This document shows, piece after piece, positions 17,619 through 24,978 of a stretch of 64,000 nucleotides of DNA. The notes under the pieces are model-generated. The model searched no databases, had not been told where the DNA came from, and saw only the letters and a program-made list of their open reading frames with translations. The position numbers and the translations under genes are program-made. The stretch covers positions 1,426,001 through 1,490,000 of the forward strand of contig NZ_CP195191.1 in NCBI RefSeq assembly GCF_051200875.1, read 5' to 3'. How positions within the stretch are numbered: position 1 is the first letter of the stretch; each line of letters begins with the position of its first letter. The DNA comes from Pseudotabrizicola sp051200875 (GTDB lineage Bacteria; Pseudomonadota; Alphaproteobacteria; Rhodobacterales; Rhodobacteraceae).

Positions 17619-18584
17619 GTGAAAGCTGCTTTTGTGACCGCATATGGCGGTTCCGACGTGATCAAACTGAAGGAAGTCGACCGTCCTTCCCCCGGGAAAG
17701 GTGAGGTGTTGGTCGGCATTCATTCGACTGCGGTGACAGCGGGTGACGCCAGATTGCGTGGCCTTGATGTGCCCTTTGGCTTCAAAACAATGGTGCGTCT
17801 GATGTTTGGCTGGTCACGCCCTCGTCGCCCGATCATGGGCTGGTGTTTTGCCGGAAGGGTTGAGGCCTTGGGGCCAGAAACCGAAGGACCAGAAATTGGC
17901 ACTGCGGTCATGGGCATAGCCGGTCCAAAGGGCGGGGCCCATGCCGAATATATCGCATTGCCCGCGGCTCGGGTTGTACCAATGCCTACAGGGCTTAGCA
18001 TGGACGAAGGGGCTGCATTCTTCTTCGGTGGCCTTACAGCCCAATATTTCCTGATGGAGCAAGCGGGGCTTCAAAAGGGAGAGCGGGTTTTGATCAATGG
18101 CGCGACCGGATCTGTTGGGTCAGCCGCGATCGAGATGGCGAAAGCCGTCGGCGCCCATGTGACGGCCGTTTGCGGGGCGGCAAATGCTGCTCTTGCTAAA
18201 GAGCTTGGGGCAGACGCGGTGCTGGATTATCGCCATGATGTGATTGATGGCAGATATGACGTTGTGATGGATGTCATCGGAACCCTTCAGCATCAAGGGG
18301 CGCTTCCCCTGCTAGAAAAGGGGGGCAGGCTCATCCTGGTTACAGCGGGTCTGATGGACATGCTGGGGGCAGCCGTTCTGAAACGGAAAGACGGTATCTT
18401 GCGGATTGGTGGGACTTCGCCAGAGGATCGGAATTCAATAGAAAACTTGGTTCGACGCTATGAAGCGGGCGAGTACCGCCCTCGGGTCGGGATGGTGCTG
18501 CCCTTTGCCGATATTCGGGCCGCGCATGAGATTGCGAGCGGTCGACACAAACCCGGAAATCTGGTTTTGCGGATGAAGGACTGA
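17619..18584 (+). CDS. zinc-independent medium-chain dehydrogenase/quinone oxidoreductase
   Basis: A 321-residue MDR-superfamily enzyme. The N-terminal GroES-like domain starts MKAAFVTAYGGSDVIKLKEV and the Rossmann domain has NGATGSVGSAAIEMAKAVGA (about residues 158-177). It lacks the catalytic and structural zinc cysteines of alcohol dehydrogenases, pointing to an NADPH:quinone or enone reductase type. AAAGGAG stands 8 nt before the start codon. Substrate unknown. It ends in a strong bidirectional terminator. Confidence 0.85.
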   Translation: MKAAFVTAYGGSDVIKLKEVDRPSPGKGEVLVGIHSTAVTAGDARLRGLDVPFGFKTMVRLMFGWSRPRRPIMGWCFAGRVEALGPETEGPEIGTAVMGIAGPKGGAHAEYIALPAARVVPMPTGLSMDEGAAFFFGGLTAQYFLMEQAGLQKGERVLINGATGSVGSAAIEMAKAVGAHVTAVCGAANAALAKELGADAVLDYRHDVIDGRYDVVMDVIGTLQHQGALPLLEKGGRLILVTAGLMDMLGAAVLKRKDGILRIGGTSPEDRNSIENLVRRYEAGEYRPRVGMVLPFADIRAAHEIASGRHKPGNLVLRMKD

Positions 18585-18590
18585 ACGAAA

Positions 18591-18616
18591 ACGGGGGCCG
18601 GTGGCCCCCGTCTTTT
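18591..18616 (+). terminator. bidirectional intrinsic terminator between dehydrogenase and proS
   Basis: ACGGGGGCC-GGT-GGCCCCCGT is a perfect 9-bp stem followed by CTTTT on the plus strand and preceded by AAAA (TTTT on the minus strand). It serves the convergent dehydrogenase and proS genes. Confidence 0.85.
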
Positions 18617-18635
18617 GCTCTCGCAGCTTTACCGC

Positions 18636-19976
18636 TTAGGCATGAGCTGCATAGATCTGTGCAATCCGGTCAACGGCGGCCTCGGCGCTCATTTCTTCCG
18701 ACTGGCCGGTCCGACGGCTGGTCAGTTCCACCACGCCATTGGCCAGACCACGCGGGCCAACCGTAATGCGCCACGGCAGACCGATCAGATCCATCGTCGC
18801 GAATTTCGCGCCCGCCCGTTCGTCGCGGTCGTCGTAAAGGGCCTCAAGCCCCTTGGCGGCCAAAGCCTTGTAAAGCCCGTCGCAGGCAGCGTCCGTTGCG
18901 CCGTCACCCTGCTTCAAGTTCACGATCCCCACCGGGAAGGGCGTCACGCCTTCGGGCCAGATGATGCCCTTGTCATCATGGCTGGCTTCGATGATCGCGC
19001 CCAGAAGACGCGACACGCCGATACCGTGGCTGCCCATCTCGACCGCGACCCGCTCACCCTTGTCATTGACGACCATCGCGCCCATGGATTCCGAGTATTT
19101 TGTGCCGAAATAGAAGATCTGGCCGACTTCGATCCCGCGGCCCACTTTGCGATGTTCTTCCGGAATTGCATCGAACAGCGCTTGGTCATGGGTTTCGTCG
19201 GTACGGGCATAGAGTGAGGTGAACTCTTTACAAACCCCTTCCACGGCCGCGCGGTCATCGTAATCGACGTCACGATTGCCCAATTTCAACGACGTCACGC
19301 GATCATCGTAGAAGACTTCGCTTTCGCCGGTTTGCGCAAGTACCAGAAATTCATGGGTATTATCCCCACCGATCGGGCCAGAGGCGGCGCGCATCGGGAT
19401 GGCGGTCAGGCCCATGCGTTCATAGGTGCGCAGATAGCTGACCATGTGGCGGTTATAGGCATGCAGGGCGGCATCGCGGTCGATGTCGAAGTTGTAGCCG
19501 TCCTTCATCAGGAACTCGCGGCCGCGCATGACGCCGAAACGCGGACGCACCTCGTCGCGGAACTTCCACTGGATATGGTAGAGCGTCATCGGCAGGTCTT
19601 TGTAGCTGCCGACATGGGCGCGGAAGATGTCGGTGATCATTTCCTCATTGGTCGGGCCGTAAAGCATATCGCGCTCATGCCGGTCCTTGATCCGCAGCAT
19701 TTCTTGGCCGTAATCGTCGTAACGGCCAGATTCGCGCCACAAATCAGCAGGTTGCAGGGTGGGCATCAACAGCGGAATGTGGCCCGCGCGCACCTGTTCC
19801 TCGTGCACGATCTGTTCGATCCGCTTCAGCACACGATAGCCAAGCGGCAGCCAGGAATAGATGCCTGCGGCCTGCTGCTTGATCATGCCCGCACGCAACA
19901 TATAGCGGTGCGAGACGATCTGCGCCTCGGACGGGTTTTCCTTCAGAACGGGCAGAAAATAGCGGGACAGACGCAT
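18636..19976 (-). CDS. proS: prolyl-tRNA synthetase
   Basis: A 446-residue class II aminoacyl-tRNA synthetase charging tRNA-Pro. Class II motif 2 lies in WKFRDEVRPRFGVMRGREF and motif 3 in GSHGIGVSRLLGAIIE, followed by an anticodon-binding domain. The length is that of the short alphaproteobacterial ProS lacking the editing insertion. It ends at the bidirectional terminator at 18591-18616. Confidence 0.96.
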   Translation of the reverse strand: MRLSRYFLPVLKENPSEAQIVSHRYMLRAGMIKQQAAGIYSWLPLGYRVLKRIEQIVHEEQVRAGHIPLLMPTLQPADLWRESGRYDDYGQEMLRIKDRHERDMLYGPTNEEMITDIFRAHVGSYKDLPMTLYHIQWKFRDEVRPRFGVMRGREFLMKDGYNFDIDRDAALHAYNRHMVSYLRTYERMGLTAIPMRAASGPIGGDNTHEFLVLAQTGESEVFYDDRVTSLKLGNRDVDYDDRAAVEGVCKEFTSLYARTDETHDQALFDAIPEEHRKVGRGIEVGQIFYFGTKYSESMGAMVVNDKGERVAVEMGSHGIGVSRLLGAIIEASHDDKGIIWPEGVTPFPVGIVNLKQGDGATDAACDGLYKALAAKGLEALYDDRDERAGAKFATMDLIGLPWRITVGPRGLANGVVELTSRRTGQSEEMSAEAAVDRIAQIYAAHA

Positions 19977-20062
19977 CGGCGGCCTCTTGGATAACGGGTT
20001 TGCCCGTTCCTAACCCTTTGCCCCAAGGCAGGCAAGCGGCCTGAAAACACCAGTCACCCCGC

Positions 20063-20092
20063 GTACACCCCCTGTACACCCCCCGTACAGAC
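20063..20092 (+). repeat. 11-bp-period GTACACCCCCN repeat, copy 1
   Basis: GTACA occurs at 20063, 20074 and 20085, exactly 11 bp apart, separated by C-runs, followed by GAC. It lies in the 185-nt gap between the start of proS and the pentapeptide gene. A nearly identical copy is at 34762-34802. Confidence 0.7.
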
Positions 20093-20161
20093 AGCAATGC
20101 ATACCCTCTTTTCAGAATCCTGACCTTGAGTCATGGTTCATACAATCTTTGCGCGTGAGAT

Positions 20162-21499
20162 TTGATGACGAAACCCAATGACCGGACCCCGAAAGACTTT
20201 CTCGACTGGCTGAACATTCGCAATCTTCCGGATTGGACAAAGTCGCGTCGCCTTGGGGCGTTGGTGACGACGGTGCTGGCCCTGCTTTTCGTCATGGCCT
20301 TCGTGGCCTTGGTGGCGGTTCTGGTGCACACCATACGCCTGTCTATGGCCGAAGGGTCAGAAGGCCCCAACCTTGGCGCAGGTGCCCTGATTGCGGCCTT
20401 GCTGGGTGCGCCCTTTGTGATCTGGGGCACTTGGCTGAAACACCGGACCGTCACCTTTCAGAAAGAGGGGCATATAACCGACCGGATCAACACGGCGGTC
20501 GAGATGCTGGGGGCGGAGAAGACGGTCAAGCGGCGGGACGTGGCCGAGGATGGGACAGTGTCCACCGCAGAGGAAACCGTCCCCAATATCGAAGTGCGGA
20601 TCGGGGCGATCTTGTCACTGGAACGCATCGCGCAGGACAGCACCGCCTATGACAAGGGCCGCGATCATGTGCGGGTGATGGAAATCCTCTGTGCCTATGT
20701 GAGGGAAAATTCCAACGCGCGAAAGCCGGTGGATTTTCCGGAACTAGAATGGGTGTCGCTCAAAGATGGGGCAAGTAAAGCAGAACGCGACAAGCATCTG
20801 GAAAATCGTCAACGGCGGTTTGGGTCACACTTCAGAGAAAGCCTTGCATGGACATGGGCACGCGCCATTGAACCACCCCGGGCGGATGTTGACCAAGCCC
20901 TGAAGGTTTTGGGGCGGCGTACCGCGGCACAACGAAGGGTTGAGGCTGCTTGGCCGAACCCACCGTCAGAGACGACGGTTTGGCCCTTTGACCAGCCCTG
21001 CCCCGAATTGCCCGCAAAGGAAAACGGGGAACCTTCCACCAAGGAAGAGATTGCCGCGTTCAAGGCGCAACTGGCGGCATGGAAGGAAACCTTGAGCGGC
21101 TATAGCGGCTATCAGCTCGACCTTACTGGAGCAAACCTGCAGAGGGCTGACCTTTCGGGCGCGGTACTGTCTGGCGCGAAGTTGAGCGGGGCGCGGATGG
21201 AGGGGGCTTACCTCCGCGGGGCGCGGATGGATGCTTCAACTTCCTTGACCGCTGCCTTGCTGCGCGGAGCAGCGGTCAAGGAAGTTGATTATACCAATGT
21301 AGGCCTTTCCCAAGACCAGATCGACCAGATGTTTGGCGATGGGTCGGTTAGATGGCCGAACGGAGTGAACCGCCTTAAGCACTGGCCGGATTGGGAGATG
21401 GGTTGGGACGACTTCCACGAAGAATGGGAGAAGTGGCAGGCCGATCCGGAGAATTACGTGCCGCCGCCGAAGCCGGAGGGCGTAGCGGAGTCGGGCTGA
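20162..21499 (+). CDS. membrane-anchored pentapeptide-repeat protein
   Basis: A 445-residue protein. Two membrane segments (residues about 34-58 and 75-93) are followed by a cytoplasmic domain with VRIGAILSLERIAQDS, common in pentapeptide-repeat proteins, then a linker and about seven A(D/N)LxG-type pentapeptides (residues about 318-365) that should form a short right-handed beta-helix. The C-terminal SQDQIDQMFGDGSVRWPNG is also seen in relatives. Function unknown. The repeat region contains a perfect 20-bp inverted repeat, and the stop codon lies in a REP-like palindrome. Confidence 0.85.
   Translation: MMTKPNDRTPKDFLDWLNIRNLPDWTKSRRLGALVTTVLALLFVMAFVALVAVLVHTIRLSMAEGSEGPNLGAGALIAALLGAPFVIWGTWLKHRTVTFQKEGHITDRINTAVEMLGAEKTVKRRDVAEDGTVSTAEETVPNIEVRIGAILSLERIAQDSTAYDKGRDHVRVMEILCAYVRENSNARKPVDFPELEWVSLKDGASKAERDKHLENRQRRFGSHFRESLAWTWARAIEPPRADVDQALKVLGRRTAAQRRVEAAWPNPPSETTVWPFDQPCPELPAKENGEPSTKEEIAAFKAQLAAWKETLSGYSGYQLDLTGANLQRADLSGAVLSGAKLSGARMEGAYLRGARMDASTSLTAALLRGAAVKEVDYTNVGLSQDQIDQMFGDGSVRWPNGVNRLKHWPDWEMGWDDFHEEWEKWQADPENYVPPPKPEGVAESG
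21236..21288 (+). repeat. 20-bp perfect inverted repeat inside the pentapeptide gene
   Basis: Arms 21236-21255 and 21269-21288 (TCAACTTCCTTGACCGCTGC and its exact complement) enclose a 13-nt loop. It codes for the end of the pentapeptide array and the following residues. Confidence 0.8.
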
Positions 21500-21512
21500 A
21501 GCCCGACCTACG
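21481..21512 (+). repeat. REP-like palindrome between convergent genes
   Basis: GTCGGGCT-GA-AGCCCGAC (21490-21507) is extended by outer arms CGTAG and CTACG around a 4-nt bulge. Composition and shape resemble widespread REP elements. It contains the pentapeptide stop codon and may also terminate both convergent genes. Confidence 0.65.
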
Positions 21513-21515
21513 CGG

Positions 21516-22025
21516 TTAGGGGGTGGGGGGGAGGGTGTCGCCCAGAAGATCCTCGACGAACCATGCGGCGAATTGGGCGCGGTTGGTGGTGCCGGATTTG
21601 GCGTAGATGCTGGACAGCTGGGCGCGGACGGTGCCTTGGGCGGCGCCGCGCAACTCGGCGATTTCAGCGACATCAAGGCCCTTCAGCGCAAAGAGCGCCA
21701 CGTCGCGTTCCGAGGGCGTCAGGCCCCAATCGGTAAATTGCCTCTCAACCACCTCGGCCAAGGCGCCCCTTGCGGTATCCAGCGCACGTTCCTGTGCCCG
21801 AAGCCGTTCGAGCGTCTGCCGCAATTGCCAGCCGCCGAAGACCACGCCAAGGATCAGGGCAAGGGCCACCAGTGCCTCGAACACCGTGTGGGGGGCTGCG
21901 GGATCGGTGATCAGGTCTGTGACCGCGTCGCCCACAAAGAACACCGCGGCCACCGATTGCACCACGAAGAAGAGCGCGATGAGCGAGGAAAGCCGTCGCC
22001 CGCTTTTGAAGTGGTTTCCTTTCAT
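21516..22025 (-). CDS. membrane-anchored LuxR-type HTH regulator
   Basis: A 169-residue protein with two N-terminal membrane segments (residues about 12-35 and 46-66), a coiled-coil-like linker (LRQTLERLRAQERALDTAR) and a C-terminal LuxR/GerE helix-turn-helix (LTPSERDVALFALKGLDVAE... to AQFAAWFVEDL). It lacks a receiver domain. Direct membrane tethering suggests it senses a membrane or redox signal. Its start overlaps the cytochrome b stop by 4 nt, in an operon PepSY, cytochrome b, regulator. Confidence 0.82.
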   Translation of the reverse strand: MKGNHFKSGRRLSSLIALFFVVQSVAAVFFVGDAVTDLITDPAAPHTVFEALVALALILGVVFGGWQLRQTLERLRAQERALDTARGALAEVVERQFTDWGLTPSERDVALFALKGLDVAEIAELRGAAQGTVRAQLSSIYAKSGTTNRAQFAAWFVEDLLGDTLPPTP

Positions 22026-22693
22026 CGCGTCCCGTTCACATTCCCCTTACGGCTGCCAAACAACATTGGCCGCACCAGATTGCGCCCCAAGGCCCGGCTT
22101 TCGACCGCGACGCCCGCCACATGCAAAAGCGCCAGAAGCCAGATCAGGTTGACCGCGCCTTCGTGCAGCTCTTCGGCAAGGTCTTCGCCCCGGCCCTCTG
22201 ATTTGTCATCATCGGACTCGTCGCCGTTGACCACAAGGACCGACCAGTCCCCTGCGGCAACGGCAGCACGGTCTTCGGCAATCCGCATCGGGGTTTTGCC
22301 GTCGGTCATGACAAGACCGGTGGCGATGACGACCGCCAAAGAGGCCCAGAGGGCATAGACCATCAGCGCGCCCGCCGGATTGTGCGAGGCATGTTCACGC
22401 GGTTTGCCGCGCAAAAGGTCGCGCAGATGGGCCAAGGCGGCCTTTGGATTGGGGGGAAAGGAGGAAAACCGCGCCTCGCTTGGCCCGACCAGCCCCCAGA
22501 CAAGGCGCAAGGCAAGCAGGGTCATGACGGTCCAGCCGATCCAGACATGGACCGAGCCGCCCGGTTTCACGATCAGCCCGTTGACGAGGATGGCGAGCAC
22601 CACGGCCCAATGGATGACCCGGATGAGCGGATCCCAAGGATTGGGGGGCGACACTGCGCCCCCCTGCCCTGCCGAGAGGTTCGGCGCGGCCAT
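22022..22693 (-). CDS. cytochrome b/b6-domain (b561-like) membrane protein
   Basis: A 223-residue membrane protein of the Ni,Fe-hydrogenase/b561-type di-haem family with about four helices. Candidate haem histidines are in RVIHWAVV, SVHVWIGW, EELHEGAVN and ALLHVAGV. An acidic loop (DESDDDKSEGRGED) lies before the third helix pair. It probably moves electrons between quinol and a periplasmic acceptor. It lies 1 nt after the PepSY gene and overlaps the regulator gene by 4 nt. Confidence 0.88.
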   Translation of the reverse strand: MAAPNLSAGQGGAVSPPNPWDPLIRVIHWAVVLAILVNGLIVKPGGSVHVWIGWTVMTLLALRLVWGLVGPSEARFSSFPPNPKAALAHLRDLLRGKPREHASHNPAGALMVYALWASLAVVIATGLVMTDGKTPMRIAEDRAAVAAGDWSVLVVNGDESDDDKSEGRGEDLAEELHEGAVNLIWLLALLHVAGVAVESRALGRNLVRPMLFGSRKGNVNGTR

Positions 22694-22694
22694 C

Positions 22695-22958
22695 TTAGTC
22701 TTCTTCCGACTTGATTTCGGTCACGGCACCGGTTTTCGGGTCGATATAGACCTCGAACATCTTGCCGGTCTCGTCCTTGCATTTGGCTTCGATCTTGCCG
22801 CCTTCGGCTTCGAATTCATCCACCGTGCAGCCTGCGGCGGCCAGAGCAGCGGTCGCGTCGGTCGGGTTGGTGCCGACGATGTCGCCGACAGCGGGCATTG
22901 CCAAGGCTGCGACCGGGGCGGTCAGGGTGGCGAGGGCAACAATAAGGAACTTTTTCAT
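22695..22958 (-). CDS. PepSY-domain periplasmic protein
   Basis: An 87-residue exported protein: signal peptide MKKFLIVALATLTAPVAALA, then a small PepSY-type domain ending FEVYIDPKTGAVTEIKSEED. Two cysteines (in AAGCTVDEF and EAKCKDETG) could form a disulphide. ATG 22958 starts the signal peptide; the frame is open further upstream. PepSY genes often accompany cytochrome b561-type genes, as here, but the role is not defined. Confidence 0.85.
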   Translation of the reverse strand: MKKFLIVALATLTAPVAALAMPAVGDIVGTNPTDATAALAAAGCTVDEFEAEGGKIEAKCKDETGKMFEVYIDPKTGAVTEIKSEED

Positions 22959-23163
22959 CAGGTAAGCCTTTCGATGTCTACTGCACCAAGGCGAATGTGC
23001 CTTGGCGATGCCGATGAGTTGCGCCTTTCGGCCGTGACCGTCGATTGACCAAGCGTTGATTTCCGGACGGATAAGCAGTTGCTGACAGCGGGTTTCCGCC
23101 AGCCGTGGCTTGCAAGACCGGTGCGGCTCTGCCATCTGAATGGAAAGTCAGGGAGCCTTTGTG

Positions 23164-24246
23164 ATGGCCTTACCAGTGCGCGAACAATTGAAGGTCTGGG
23201 GCGTGGCCGCAGTCGTCTTTCTGCTGCTCTTGTGGTTCTTGGGCGATGTCTTGCTGCCATTTCTGGTGGGCGGCGCGATTGCCTATTTCCTTGATCCGAT
23301 CGCCGACCGGCTGGAACGGATGGGGCTGAGCCGGGCTGCCTCGACTTCGGTCATTACCCTGATCATGATGCTGATCATGGTGCTTTTGGTCCTGGCCGTC
23401 ATCCCAACACTGGTCAACCAGACCGCGGCCTTGGTGAACGCGGCCCCTGAAATTTCGAAAAAGATACAGGCCTTTCTGACCGAGAGGTTCCCGGAACTGA
23501 CGGACGAGACAAGCATCCTGCGCCAGACGCTGGCCGATATCGGCGCCTTTATCCAATCCAAGGGGGGAGAGGTCGCGAAAGGCGTGTTGTCGTCGATCAG
23601 TTCTGTCCTCTCGGCGGTGATCTTCGTGGTCGTGGTTCCGGTCGTCGCTTTTTACATGCTGCTCGACTGGGACAAGATGGTGGCGCGGGTCGATAGCCTT
23701 CTACCGCTGGATCATGCCCCGGTTGTCCGCCGTTTGGCGCGCGATATTGATACGGTTCTGGCGGGCTTTGTCCGCGGGCAGCTGAGCGTCTGCCTTGTTC
23801 TGGGCACCTATTATTCGGTGGCGCTGATGTCGGCGGGGCTCGATTTCGGGCTTGTGGTTGGGGCGATTGCCGGGGCCATCACCTTTATTCCCTATGTCGG
23901 GGCGATCGTGGGCGGTGTGCTGGCCATTGGCCTTGCGCTGTTCCAGTTCTGGGGGGAATGGGTGTCCATCGGGATTGTCGCGGCCATTTTCGCCGCCGGG
24001 CAATTCATCGAAGGCAATATCCTGACCCCGAAACTGGTGGGCCAATCAGTTGGGCTGCATCCCATCTGGTTGCTGCTGGCGCTGTCCGCCTTTGGGTCGG
24101 TGTTTGGCTTTGTCGGAATGCTGGTCGCGGTTCCGGTCGCGGCCTCCATCGGGGTGCTGACCCGTTTTGCCATTGAGCAATACCGTTCAAGCCTTCTTTA
24201 CCGTGGCATTTCCGGGCGGCAGTTCGAGGATCAGGACGAAGCATGA
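23164..24246 (+). CDS. AI-2E family transporter (PerM-like permease)
   Basis: A 360-residue membrane protein with about eight helices. Family features include the N-terminal FLVGGAIAYFLDPIADRLER, a long amphipathic middle domain and FIPYVGAIVGG with ILTPKLVGQSVGLHPIWLLLAL near the C-terminus. The family includes putative AI-2 exporters and Na+/H+ antiporters; substrate unassigned. ATG 23164 follows CAGGGAG at 8 nt and is preferred over 23140. The stop overlaps the hda start by 4 nt, the same pairing seen for perM-hda type loci. Confidence 0.88.
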   Translation: MALPVREQLKVWGVAAVVFLLLLWFLGDVLLPFLVGGAIAYFLDPIADRLERMGLSRAASTSVITLIMMLIMVLLVLAVIPTLVNQTAALVNAAPEISKKIQAFLTERFPELTDETSILRQTLADIGAFIQSKGGEVAKGVLSSISSVLSAVIFVVVVPVVAFYMLLDWDKMVARVDSLLPLDHAPVVRRLARDIDTVLAGFVRGQLSVCLVLGTYYSVALMSAGLDFGLVVGAIAGAITFIPYVGAIVGGVLAIGLALFQFWGEWVSIGIVAAIFAAGQFIEGNILTPKLVGQSVGLHPIWLLLALSAFGSVFGFVGMLVAVPVAASIGVLTRFAIEQYRSSLLYRGISGRQFEDQDEA

Positions 24247-24920
24247 TCCGCCAACTAACCTTTGACCTGCCCGCACAAGAAGCGTGGCAGCGCGAGGATT
24301 TTTTCATTTCACCCACAAATGCCTTGGCGCTGTCGACGATTGACCACTGGCAAAACTGGCCACTGCGAAAGCTGGTTCTGATCGGGCCAGAGGGGTCGGG
24401 CAAAACCCATCTGGCGCATTTGTTCAGCACTGCTGCGGGGGGCCAGATCCTGTCTGCGGCCGATCTGGCGGATGTCCACCTGCCCGATCTTGCCGTGGCC
24501 GGGGCGGTCGTTGTGGAGGATGCCGAAGCGGTTGCCGGGGACCGGGCCCGCGAAGAGGCGCTGTTTCACCTGCACAACCTGCTTGCCACAAATGGCCATC
24601 TTTTGATCACGGCCAAACGGCCCGTGCGGGATTGGGGGATTGTGCTGCCGGATCTGAAAAGCCGGATGGAGGCCGCAGGGGTCGCCCGTCTGGAGGCACC
24701 GGACGACCAGCTTTTGTCGGCGGTTCTGGTCAAGCTGTTCAATGACCGTCAGGTGATGGTGCCGCCGACCCTGATTGGCTGGCTTGTGAGCAGAATGGAA
24801 CGGTCACTGGCCGCGGCCCGCAGTCTGGTTGCGGCGCTGGATGCCCAAGCCCTTTCGGAAGGAAAGCCGATCACGCGGGCAATGGCCGCGGCGCTGCTGG
24901 ACAGTGACGCGTCAGAGTGA
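24243..24920 (+). CDS. hdaA: DnaA-related regulator Hda
   Basis: A 225-residue AAA+ protein related to the DnaA core, lacking the DnaA N-terminal and DNA-binding domains. Walker A is GPEGSGKTHLAHLF (residues about 49-62) and Walker B VVVEDAEAV. Hda with the sliding clamp promotes DnaA-ATP hydrolysis after replication starts. A clamp-binding motif is likely in the N-terminal RQLTFDLP. It is co-translated with the AI-2E permease and followed 58 nt later by ppk1. Confidence 0.9.
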   Translation: MIRQLTFDLPAQEAWQREDFFISPTNALALSTIDHWQNWPLRKLVLIGPEGSGKTHLAHLFSTAAGGQILSAADLADVHLPDLAVAGAVVVEDAEAVAGDRAREEALFHLHNLLATNGHLLITAKRPVRDWGIVLPDLKSRMEAAGVARLEAPDDQLLSAVLVKLFNDRQVMVPPTLIGWLVSRMERSLAAARSLVAALDAQALSEGKPITRAMAAALLDSDASE

Positions 24921-24978
24921 AAGACTGCAGATCAAGCGGTTGCGAAACCGTTACAATCTCGCAGCATAAGCCGATGTC

